Below are positions 28,103-39,119 of a stretch of 64,000 nt of DNA, piece after piece. Source of the stretch: Aphis gossypii (Eukaryota; Arthropoda; Insecta; Hemiptera; Aphididae); NCBI RefSeq assembly GCF_020184175.1, contig NC_065530.1:56645260-56709259 (forward strand). The letters run 5' to 3'. Under the pieces are notes generated by a model, which saw only the letters and a list, made by a program, of their open reading frames with translations, was not told where the DNA came from and searched no databases. The position numbers and the translations under genes were made by a program. Position 1 is the stretch's first letter. Every line of letters starts with the position of its first letter.

Positions 28103-30945
28103 ATGTCTCAATTCGCCTTTGTCAATGATCTTAAAAGTGCTGTAAGAATGGATGAACCAATCACCAGCGGTCCAGCTCCACGTTGGATGAAGAAAAGTAT
28201 AGAATCCACCTCAAGGTATATATGTTTATGTAAATGTATTGTGTTTGTATACATTTTAAGAAATATGTTTGTTATGTTAATGTTTTGACTACCTACTTTT
28301 TTCACTGATAGTTCTGCAAATACATCAAGAAAAACTAATGAATTAATGTCTGCCAAGAAAACCCCATCAAAAACACCTAATAAATCAAAATCACCAGGTT
28401 AGTAAAGTTATTAAATTTGTATTTGCATCTATGTCATTGTGGTTATCAAAATTAATTTTATGTTCAATCTAGTATTAAATATTATAATTTAATTAATAAT
28501 CATCTATAGTAACAATTTATATTAAATTAATCTGACTATCAAAATAATTCAGTTGTTAAAATTATCCATTAAAAATGACTAAAAATCATCTTAATAGATT
28601 TTTTAAAAAAAATAAATTAAAACCTCAAAAATTAAATGTTAACTCTCCAGAACTATTGATTATTAATAATTGTAAAAATATATCTACTACCATACGAGGT
28701 AAACAATGATAATATATTTCTCCTGTTTATATTGACTTAAAGTAGGTAAGTATTTAAATGTAATAAATTGATTTTTTTTCTTAACAATATTTTTAAACAT
28801 AAATATACTTGCATATTTTTATCTACCCTATATGAGAAAAACAGGTAAATTTAGTCATATTAGTAATTAATATTAATTTTAAAAATATTTTAACTTCATA
28901 TTCTATACCAAGGGTTGGCAACCATTTTGGTGTCAAGGGTCAAGAAATAAAAAAAAAAATTACAGACCATACACCTTATTTTATTTACAATTCAATTTTT
29001 TTTATCAACTAACATAATGTGGTATTCTATACTTTTATACCCATGTTCTATACTATAAAATCTATAGTTAAGTACATGCAGTAAAACTATTTATTTTAAT
29101 AGCTTCTAGATCAGCATCAAATACACCAGCTAAACCTAAAACACCTGGTGGTGACAGGTTCATTCCTTCCAGAATGTCTACAAATTTTGACATAAGCCAT
29201 TTTAAAGTAAATCACAAATGTGTATTAAATATTTAAATGTACCTACCTACTTAAAATTTTTATCTTAACATGTTACTTGATTTTGTTTTCATAGATGAAC
29301 CAAGAAAATGAAAACCTTGACATAAGTCCAACTCAATCAGACTATAGAAAAGCTATGTCTGAAAATCTCCACGGTTGTGATATTAATAATGTTCGTGTTC
29401 TATCCTATCAGAACAAAGCACCGGCTCCCCCAGATGTATAGTAATTAATAGCTTGTTATAAGCATAAGTGTATAATTAACAATTATTTTAGGGTTATCAA
29501 AATGCTTTAAAAGTAGTTTATAGCCAATCTAAAACTCCCATGAATGTACGTGGAGCTACTCGGTATATACCACATGCACCAGACCGTATTTTGGATGCTC
29601 CTGAAATTGTTGATGACTATTGTACAGTATTTTTTTAACTACATCTAACTCATGTAACTATAACTAACGGTTTTCATTTTTAACAGATCTAAATTTAATT
29701 GACTGGAGCTTTTCCAACATATTGGCTGTCGCTTTAGGCACAAGTGTATATCTTTGGAATGCTGATACTGGTGCCATTGATCAATTATTAGATTTAGAAG
29801 GTGCTGACTACATCACTTCTCTGAACTGGGTACCCAATGGAAACCTATTAGGTGTTGGGACTGCTTTAGGCCCTGTACAAGTGTGTAAAAATATATACTG
29901 TTGAACATAGTACAACAGTGAACTAATATTATATATCGATTTAGTTATGGGATGCATCACAAACAAAGCGGCTGCGTATAATGAACAGTCACAGTTCAAG
30001 AGTGGGTGCTATGTCATGGAACAGTCATATACTAACTACAGGTTGCAGAAATGGACAACTTGTTCACAACGATGTCAGACAGAGAGAACACATTGTTGGT
30101 ACAATTCAATCCCACACTCAAGAAGTATGTATTAATTCTTATTAATTGTATTTTGAATAATTTATTTTAATGTCACACAGTATAAAACTTAACCATATTT
30201 GATTTTTTGAAGGTTTGTGGTCTTAAATGGTCAACTGATGGTCGTTATCTAGCCAGTGGAGGCAATGATAACCTACTGAATGTGTACAGTGGCTTACCTG
30301 GCCAAATAACTTACCAATCTGAACCAATTTACAGTTTCAGGTAATATTAATATATCTAAAAGTCATCTTGTACCAGAGTATACATTTTCATATTTTTACA
30401 CTAGTCAACATCAAGCTGCCGTAAAAGCATTGGACTGGTGTCCATGGCAAACCAATGTACTTGCCAGTGGCGGTGGTACAGCTGACCGAACTATCAGGTT
30501 TTGGAATTGTAACAACGGTCAGTGTATAAATTCGGTCAATGCCAACTCGCAGGTATGCGCTATTTTGTGGTCAAAAACATACAGAGAATTGGTTTCGGCA
30601 CATGGCTTTGCAAACAACCAGCTTACAATTTGGAAATATCCTTCGCTGACAAAGGTGAGTTAATTGATATCTAATCATGTTGTGTGCATTAAGCACCCTT
30701 GGTTGATTAAAATTTTTATTCGGGTTTTTTTAATAAATAATATTTTCTATGAGGTTGCTGAACTCACTGGACACACAAATCGTATTCTAAATCTGGCTAT
30801 GTCACCAGATGGTTCAACAGTACTTTCAGCTGGTGCAGATGAGACCCTGCGAATGTGGAAGTGTTTTTTGCCGGATCCAAACAAGAAGAAAGAACATGAG
30901 AAACGCTCTTCTAGGCCCACTATGCTGGGTCCAGGCCTTAGATAA
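28103..30945 (+). CDS. fzy: Fizzy / CDC20, APC/C co-activator
   Basis: WD40 activator of the anaphase-promoting complex; it delivers cyclin B and securin for ubiquitination and is the target of the spindle checkpoint. Ten exons: 28103-28215, 28312-28397, 29103-29206, 29295-29435, 29492-29621, 29687-29880, 29945-30124, 30213-30340, 30405-30654, 30754-30945. All phases join, giving 505 residues, the normal length. The basic, Ser/Thr/Pro/Lys-rich N-terminus carries the C-box DRFIPSR at 84-90; RVLSYQNKAPAPP is the KILR-type (Mad2-binding) region; DDYYLNLIDWS opens the seven-bladed propeller. WD motifs include SGGTADRTIRFW and SAGADETLRMW. CDC20 proteins usually end in an Ile-Arg dipeptide; this one ends GPGLR, so the tail has Leu-Arg. 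No KEN box was seen. The ATG is in good context, just before the conserved MSQFAFVNDL start. Distinguished from fizzy-related/Cdh1 by its N-terminus. Confidence 0.96.
28909..28923. mobile_element. Possible hAT-type end in a fizzy intron
   Basis: CAAGGGTTGGCAACC resembles hAT terminal sequences (CAGGGGTTCCCAACC type) and lies in fizzy intron 2. No partner end was seen. Confidence 0.25.
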
Positions 30946-32310
30946 ATATTTTGTTTTACTTTTACCAATTAAACTTTTGTATAATATATGTGTCAACCTT
31001 TTAGTTATGAAATTTAAAATTTTAATTTTATTTATAAAAGACTTAATCGTACTTTTACTTGCATAGTGTACATACTTAAACAGATTTTTTGTAATTATTT
31101 TTTCCATTGTGTTTTATATTTTTATATTATTTTCTATTTCGATGTATTTTTTTGAACAAGTAATTTTATGTTATGTTTAGACCAAATTTATTCAGAATTA
31201 GTACATAAATTGACTACAAAAATGAATATACCAATACATTTTATATAGGCACCTAATGACTTAAATCGTTTATTACAATAAGATGTCTTTGACTCTTTTA
31301 TAATGTCAATATATTATATATATGATTTTCTACCTTTTTGTACAAATCAGAATTTAGAATTTTTCGAGTATTTTTGAATATTTGAATTTCATTTGCGCTA
31401 TTAATAATCACTGGGTCTCTGTACACACTACACAGTTTTTTAAAATTATTCAACCGTTATTTACATATTATAAAATATAGACCCTGGTTCACCAAACGGC
31501 GGCCCGCATATTAATGTTATCCAGCTTGTAGACAAAGAATCAATAATAAGAAATATAATATTATATTATGGCAACATTACTGTTATTGACATTATTATTG
31601 TAAAATATTTTTATTTTTTTTATTTCATTAAACCATTGTTTTTACCGACAATTGACAAAAGCTGATATATCGGTTGCTAAGCATATATTATTGTTATTTA
31701 TTTATTAAACTTTCATTGGACAGTGACTGTTAGACGCATGGTCATTGGCCATATTTTTATAACTTCCACGAGTCACGACATCAGTAGTTCAGTTTTCAGT
31801 GAGTTCTGTCTGCAGTAGTCACAAGCAGTCCGTAGATCCCATAGAGTAATTTTACTCCATATTATTCTGGTCGATCCCAACTGATCAACTATTATTTTGA
31901 AATAATAATGAAAATAGCGTGCACCAATCATACCCTTAATACAGTCAGTCGAAAATAAGATTTGTCATTTTTCTCACTAAATAATTTTCTATTTTTATTT
32001 TAAAATTTTTCAAACATTTTCAGATTCCTAATGTAGCCCTTTCAAATATTAATTGTTGACCCTCTGATGGCAGATATAGACTATTATAATTAATTATTAT
32101 AAAGGCTGTTCCTATAAATTGTTTGAAGTGCATCATACCACGATTTAAGATATACTTTAATAGGTCTCTAAATAAAATACAAAACTTAGATTATAGTTAA
32201 CACTTGATACTCTATAGGTAATAGCATTGAGTATAGTTACTTAATGGTAATAGTCAATTGTCACTCGTAGACCATAGACTCCTATACATACAAACAATTC
32301 GCCACCCCCA
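30946..32310. other. Intergenic region after fizzy
   Basis: 3' flank of fizzy. ACCCTGGTTCACCAAACGGC followed by GGCCCGC at 31481-31507 looks like the end of a hAT/ZBED-type transposon. A G+C-richer patch at about 31.77-31.90 kb has no open frame. No gene seen. Confidence 0.5.
31481..31507. mobile_element. Possible hAT-type transposon end
   Basis: The CCCTGGTTCACC... CGGCGGCCCGC pattern is typical of hAT ends in animal genomes. The other end was not identified. Confidence 0.3.
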
Positions 32311-32317
32311 GCAAAAG

Positions 32318-32634
32318 GGCAGTAACTCACATTTTATCATTTTACAGGAGAGCCATTCCAAATTACCAACATGAATTCTAATCCTATTTTTAATTTTTTT
32401 TTTTGTGTTTTTTCAAAATGTTTATTAATTTGTATGTTACTACACAACTATAATTTTTTATTTATATCAACTTTATTTCTTCTACTATTTTTGTGAGTTA
32501 TTTCCTCTTTCATAAAGCAGTAACTCAAGTTACTTCTTTTTTCCCGGGTACATATTTTTCATAAGGCTGTAACTCAAGTTACTTCCATTTTAAATGGAAA
32601 ATTACTGTTTCATATAGCAATAACTCACATTACT
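32318..32634. repeat. Short repeat array around GTAACTCAAGTTAC
   Basis: Copies of CAGTAACTCAMRTTAC-type sequence at 32319-32335, 32518-32536, 32567-32586 and 32618-32634, plus an inverted one at about 32492-32502. The two central copies contain the palindrome GTAACTCAAGTTAC (6-base arms) and are preceded by CATAARGC. The array lies just beyond the 3' end of the transposase-like remnant and may be subterminal repeats of that element. Confidence 0.6.
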
Positions 32635-32999
32635 AATTATAATAATATTAATATTGTTTAGTTATTTTGATCTGGAAAAAAATTCTTTCATCATAAGGTA
32701 TATTCAAAATATAGATTAAAAAAAAAAAACTTCAAATTTAATTTCAAATATTACATTTAATTTAATAAAATATATACTATTAGGTATTAAAATAAAAACA
32801 AATTAATCACTGTGAATTAAACAATTCAAAAATAAAAATAAAAATAATAATAACAACAAAATGCCTTAAGTAGGTATTATTCCTTACTTTTTTGCTTAAC
32901 AATCAGTTAAATAATAAAAAATAATTAAACAAAAAAAATTAAAAACATCATAAGAAAATAATAAAATAAGTTAAGATACCGACTGTATAGTGTCTCTTA

Positions 33000-33978
33000 A
33001 CTCTTAAGCTGTAACTAAAGAGTGGTAGAAATCATGATACATTGTCAGTATTAGTCCTTTGTCACAAAGTGACAAAAAATCTTTAAGTTTTAATTTATCT
33101 ATAGGATACTTCTCAGTATAAGCATTTTTAGGTGTACAGTGAGCTGTATGTCTTCTCTATTTTTCTTCAATGTAATATTTAAGCTTATAAAATTGCTGTC
33201 TGCATCCAAGCTGTAATTAATGTTTAGTATGAAAGGTTTTTCAAATGATGTCGATACTACTTTCACATTATTCCACTCAATAATATCATTATCTATTGAA
33301 ATTTTCCAGTTTAGTCCTGGATTGTCAATTAAAACTTTGAAGTCCAAGAAATCTTGATTACACATTTCAAAAACAATATAGGGTTTTTTTACTTTTGTAC
33401 ATCTAACAAGAGTTATCCACTGTGCCGGAACATAAATAGTTTTATTTTTTTTGGCACATTCAATAGTTGGGTGCATACTATCCCCCTCATTTTGGGTGTG
33501 TCCTTTCTCAAAGAATGTATGCATAATATTAACATTTTAGAGAGTAAGTAGCGTACTCCCACATTAAATATATAAATCTGTTGCAATTTTGACCGGCACA
33601 ATTATCAGAGTAAAAACTAAACTCCTTTATTCCATTTTCTTTCTTTATCTTCATAAATTTTAAAATACAAGTAGAAATTTCATTTGATCCACGTTTACCA
33701 TCACATAAAGCAGTACCCTTCCTTTTTTCTAATGTCATATATAGTGAAGTTATAAGTAGCAAACTTTCTCTTATAGTAGAAGCTACTTACTTCACTTTGT
33801 GGAGTTTGCAATACTTTTTCCAAATCGAATACAGCAATACAGAATTCAGAATCATTTTTTGCTCTTTTTTTATCAGCATTTTTTCTTTCTCTTGCCAAAA
33901 TCTTATTAGAGATGTGCTCATCATATTCAATTTGTAAATTATATTTTTGTTTTGGTGTTGATAGTCTGTATTGTTCAC
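33000..33978 (-). pseudogene. Decayed transposase-like gene with SDNCAGQN motif
   Basis: Consecutive minus-strand frames read like one protein of a transposon-derived family common in aphid genomes: a basic segment ARERKNADKKRAKNDSE then FDLEKVLQTPQSEVS and FYYKRKFATYN (33701-33898); KRGSNE and FSFYSDNCAGQNCNRF (33529-33762); FEKGHTQNEGDSMH, in which acidic/His residues suggest an RNase H-like (DDE/DDD) core (33099-33524); and a tail KYPIDKLKLKDFL with YHDFYHSL (about 33000-33130). The pieces lie in different frames, needing at least three to four shifts, so the copy is inactive. I do not recognise the superfamily with certainty; transposase is inferred from the motif pattern and repeat setting. 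The short repeats at 32.3-32.6 kb may be part of the same element. Confidence 0.65.
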
Positions 33979-33999
33979 ATATAATTATTATACGGGTGA

Positions 34000-35440
34000 T
34001 CTTGGTCTTTCGGCGAACAAAGTATGTTATCGTTGTGTTACATTTTATAAAAAAAAAATAGTATATAAATATTAAATCTGTGTTGTCAGAAAATTGAATT
34101 AAGGATAAAAAATATAAAAAATTGTTACTTGTGGCGTTACCAACGTAAAAATAAATTACAAAATTCCAGATGTAGGGGCTAGTGTAACTCTATTCTAATA
34201 TTTGCAAGCCACTTAGAACTTTTGAGTGAGCAAAGTGAAAATCGTTTCACCAGAAATTCGGTAGTGGAATAAGTCAAAATTGATTTCAGAGTGTTTACCT
34301 ATATTATGACATGTATTATATAATATATTATGTCAATATACAGTACGCAAATTTTTGGTAATAAAATAAAAATGTATATGTAAGTATACATCATAATTCA
34401 TAATAATTCATAATACTACTACAATACTACACTTGACTGACTTGGTGTCTTGGTCTAAAACAGTTTTGAGTTCTTATAAACATCTAAAACATCTAATTAT
34501 TATTACTATTTATTATTATTATCTGTATGTTATCAGTGATGATAATTTAAGAACTCGGGAATTCCAAGTTTTATTGTATTTTAAGAAATTCTGTCGATAA
34601 AATTATTGGTGCTGAACTGCTGAAGTAGGATTACCGCCACACCGGATCCAAGACCACCGAACCATAACACTTCTCCTTCTACTCACTACTCAGTCAACTG
34701 TCTACTCTACCAACACATCACAATTCACAACAGTATTAATCATGAATATTTGTAAACTATTTTGTTGTTAAAATGTATATAAAATGTTGGTTGTATAAGT
34801 AGCTTAGAATTGAAAATTTAATACAAGATTTTTCGTAAGTTTGGCTTAGAACGATTATGAAAGAAGTTGAGTGTTAGTCAATTAAAAAAATGTTATCTTT
34901 AATTAAAATGTTTACAAATTTAGGATCAAATAATTTTTGATTTTTGTTTTAGTAAAAACTAAGTATAGAAACTTGAAACACACCAGTTGTTTAAATTGCT
35001 ATTTTCTGTACATGATTTCATTTTAAGGTATTCAAATCATTAAGACATAAACCACCTTTTTCACCACCCACTGAAAATTATATCCTTGGCTGAGGGCTGA
35101 CAAACCATTTTCGTTCTGAATTGTTATTCGCATATAATGATACCTATCATTGGATTTAAATTCAACACATAAATAATAGAGACCTACAATCAAGCTGAGC
35201 ATTACTCACTTGACCACCCTTTTTTTTTAAATTAAAATATTATTAGTCAGGCATCTCGGTGATTCGGTATTTACCTAGAACAATTATTTATTTCGCTAAA
35301 ATACCTAAAACAAAATTAATCAATAATAATATAAACACCGCCAACCGGTTATATTACCGGAGTAATAATATGCATAAATGCATAATGCATATTTTGTCCG
35401 AAAAATGATAATCGATTAAGTATTACCAACCGTACGACTG
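34000..35440. other. Repeat-rich intergenic DNA
   Basis: No gene was seen. It includes a copy of a dispersed repeat at about 34.93-35.22 kb (separate entry) and a moderately G+C-rich patch at about 34.6-34.74 kb without an open frame. Confidence 0.5.
34930..35220 (+). repeat. Dispersed repeat, copy 1 (3' part)
   Basis: Shares with 38.9-39.1 kb the series TGACAAAYCAT, CGTTC, then the hairpin AATGATACCTATCATT (35136-35151; arms AATGATA/TATCATT, CC spacer), then AAATT and a CACTTG-containing end. The copies have diverged by many substitutions and small gaps. Confidence 0.65.
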
Positions 35441-35658
35441 CAAGCAACTCAAAACCACGGATTTCGGGCGTCGTGTTATCAATTTATTTTAGAGCAGCTG
35501 TTAATGAACGGCGGCGGCAGACCTTTTTTTCCTATTATCTGCTGTGCTAAGGTCGTGTCTCGTGTGTCTGTACCTCAACACTATTTTCGACTTACGATAG
35601 ACCAACGTCTCACACTTGGCGTGTTTCACGAAAGAAAGAAACCAAAATCATCACCACA

Positions 35659-36872
35659 ATGTCACGAGTAATGTTAGCCCAATTGAAGAAATCCAACTGT
35701 AAGTACTAATGGTCGTTTAACTATTGACTGACTAGTCGAAATAGTCTATAGAATTTCTAAATTATATTTACCGTATTTCTATGACGAATGTTGATCGCAA
35801 CAAATTTTTTTATTGATATGATTTTATAGCGGTTTTGAGGATGGCCGTGAGGTCCAAGGCTGATGGCCACCATGCCACATACAAGCCTCTGACGATGGAT
35901 GATTTGCCAGTTCCAAAGGTGCCATGGCAAGAATATCACAGCAAAACCAATGCCAAATACAACTTAGTACTAGTAGGCGGAATTACTTTACTTGCAGCGT
36001 CCATCTACGTAGTAAGTATTACTATTGATATCATATTTTTAAAATATACACAATACCAATGTATAGTATGCATTAGATACTATGTCCAATCGGTAAAATG
36101 GTAATAAGTCTTTTAGATGCAATTGTATCATCCCTATAAGTACTTATGTATTAGATTTTTTCATAATTGTATCCAGGTCTAAGATTTTGTCTTCCGGTCA
36201 TTGTGTTTAATATAAATCTAAAATATCATAAACCTTGTGTTCAAACTTACTCTGCATTTGCTTAGTAATCAAATAGGCATAACTATATATACATTTAATT
36301 ATATTTTGCTCAGTTAAAATCAATATCACAGTATAATTAATATTAGACATAAGTTAAAGATAATATTGACTTAATATGAAACTCTGTATTACACTGTTGC
36401 AAACTTTTGTATATTTTTCATCTCTTCACCTATATTATATACAAAAATGTAATGATAATATAATTTTACATGTTATCAAATTTATTAAATTTATTGTGAG
36501 TACTTAATTAAAAATAATTAAAAATACATTTTGTTATTTGTTTTGGTCATTTTCATTTTTATTAGGAAAGCATATAATAATATTAATCCTTATGTAGTTA
36601 TTTAATTAATACTGACTTTTAACCCATATATTTAATAATTGTAAGCACATTGTATAACAATAATATATTAAGTAGTTAAGTAGTTGTTTATAATATGAAT
36701 TTCAGTCATTGCTTGTTTTTGATATTGAAAATATGGAAGCCAACATTGATGGCCAGATTTTTTAAATATTTATTTTAACATTTATTTATTTTTTTTATTT
36801 TAGTTACAAGATAATTGTTTCTTCAATGCTTTTGCACCACCATACCCTTTCGAAGAAACTGAAGAAAAGTAA
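35659..36872 (+). CDS. Small mitochondrial-type membrane protein, deltamethrin-resistance (prag01) domain-like
   Basis: Three exons, 35659-35698, 35830-36011 and 36804-36872, join in frame to give 96 residues. The N-terminus (about 1-26) is rich in Arg/Lys/Ser with no acidic residues until D25, like a mitochondrial presequence. The middle block MDDLPVPKVPWQEYHSK (36-52) resembles the insect 'deltamethrin resistance protein prag01' domain (LPVP...W motif, then a Tyr-Asn before one helix), and NLVLVGGITLLAASIYV (58-74) is a single membrane helix. A short acidic tail ends EETEEK. A small respiratory-chain or inner-membrane protein is likely, but neither substrate nor partner can be read from the sequence; the link to insecticide resistance is a family name only. 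The start is the first ATG, 13 codons before the first intron, behind a G+C-richer 5' region (35.44-35.66 kb). Confidence 0.75.
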
Positions 36873-36981
36873 ATATGAGTATATATATATTTTTTAAAAA
36901 AACGTATTTTTTGTTTCCATGTAGTAATTAATAATATTACATAAAATATAATTGTAATTAATTATGAATTTGATTATCCAC

Positions 36982-36987
36982 AATAAA
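36982..36987 (+). terminator. Candidate poly(A) signal for the prag01-like gene
   Basis: AATAAA 110 bases past the stop codon. Confidence 0.45.
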
Positions 36988-37759
36988 ATTATATAATTAG
37001 GTAATTTATGTTTTATTTATTTTCAGTATTATTTCTAGTACCTAGCTATTTTGTATTTTATGGTCAGTCATAATTGATTACTTACTACCCTCATTGCTTA
37101 ACAGATGTGGAAAAAATACTAAATAGTTAATTGACTTTAAAAAAAAAAGGGATGTGACTTAGTATTTGCCATTTACTTAATGGTGATAATAATTCTGCTA
37201 TTAAAATATAAATAATTTTCAGTCTTTTAACATAATATATTATTGAAATTGTGCTTAAGAATTGAGATATTTTTATGTTTTTACCCATGAGATCATTTCC
37301 AATCAGATAAAATTTTTATTTAATAGTTAAATTTAAAAATATATATATATGTATTTATTAATTTATATTTTTTGTTTTTTGTGTCCACTGTTCATATACA
37401 ATGGTTACCATTTATCAGATTTATGGTTGTATAAACCATTTGTCTATTAGACTCAAAACCTGATTTGCACATATACTAACATGCAGCAAAAAATTCATAT
37501 ATTCGACTCACACACTGGATAATTAAGTCATTTGAAAATTAGAAAAATTAAGAAAATATGTACATACATTGAACAAACGCGCTATGTGATGTAAGTTGGT
37601 ACCACTATTTTACTTTTATCGTGAAGAATAAATTATATTTTCACGATATCCAATCAACCCTTGATGGATTTTCACATTTTATTTTATTTTTAATTGCATA
37701 TAGCTAGATTTTAGATTCTGGACGGAGTGATGAATGTATTGATTTTACAATGATGTATG

Positions 37760-39115
37760 TTTTTTTTTTTTTTTTTGTGTGTGTGTCTGTGTACAGCATA
37801 ACTAGTCGAAATAATGCTTCAATTTCAAACTTCGGGGGTGGTTTCCGATAGAAAAGTGAATATCCTTGGTGCATTATAGAGGTAAAAAGTAAACATTTTT
37901 CAACAGTTTTCAAAAAAAATCGAGAAAAACAAAAAAAAAATGATGGAAAAACGGGAATTTTTACGCAAAACCAGTTTTCGACCGAATTCGATTAATCGAT
38001 TTTTTTATATGGTAGTAATTCAAAAACTAATCACTGTAAATACTTGAAATTTTCACCAAATATTTATGTTAGTGTTATCTATATACAGTTAAATTTTCAA
38101 AAAAATTTGACTTTTTTAGCTATTTATAGACCACTGAAATTTTCGAATTTTATGCGAATTTTTTTTTGAAGTGTCGGTAAAAAAATTTATGATGACCAAA
38201 AAAACTTGAAAATTTAATACAAGGTTCCTTATGAGTTGTTCTTATTGTAGCTAAAACAAATTAAAAATCGTTAGTCACAATTTTTTTTATAAGCGTTTAT
38301 AGTTCAAATTTTTACGAAACCTGTTGAAAACGCGAAAACTTGCAAGTAATTTTGAAGTTGAAAAATCATAAAATGTTTTGTGTTTATAACTAAGGATTAA
38401 AAATACAACACTAAGTTTTCCATAGGTTTTTCTTTAAGTATCTATAGAGAAAACTTGAAGCATTATTATAGGAAAATTTTTTAGTGCGTTTGAATTTTAA
38501 ATTTTTACGAAATCGCGTAACGATAACGATTTATCCTCAAACGATTTTAAATATTTGTTATTATTCAAAAAGTATAAGTCGTATCTACTAAAAATTTTAC
38601 CAGTTATTTAGATTGGTATTTTCTTTACATGATTTAATTTTCAAAATATTTTGAATTTTTTTTTGAGCTAAGTATTTATAGACAACTGAAATTTTCAATT
38701 TTTCTGAAAATTTTTTTTTGAAGTGTCGATAAAAATTTTTTGACCCAATTAAAATACTCGAAAAATTTATACAAAGTTCCTCATATGTTATTCTTATAGT
38801 GATTAAAAAATTATAAGAATACATATTCACAATTTTTTTTTTATTGGCATTTAAAATTCAAATTTTGACAAAAATTCGTCAAAATCATGAATATTTGCAA
38901 ATTATTTATTAGAATATATGACAATATTTAAATATAATATATTTTAGACTGACAAATCATCTCCGTTCATAATCGTTTTTCGTATACAATGATACCTATC
39001 ATTGCATTCAAATTTAACCTACCCTAGTCCGAGGTCCACCTCACCCCCTAATGTACAGCAGAGCGGTACCCACTTGCCGACTTTTTATTTTTATACATAC
39101 TTTGAATTTCAATAA
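37760..39115 (+). repeat. Dispersed repeat, copy 2, with internal tandem duplication
   Basis: An AT-rich, non-coding repeat. Two diverged internal units about 530-540 bases apart both contain 'TATTTATAGAC..ACTGAAATTTTC', then 'TTTTGAAGTGTCG.TAAAAA', then 'CAA.GTTCCT.AT' followed by GTT.TTCTTAT (about 38.09-38.27 and 38.63-38.80 kb). It ends with the block TGACAAATCAT...hairpin AATGATACCTATCATT (38988-39003) shared with copy 1 at 35.1 kb. Confidence 0.65.
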
Positions 39116-39119
39116 ATAT

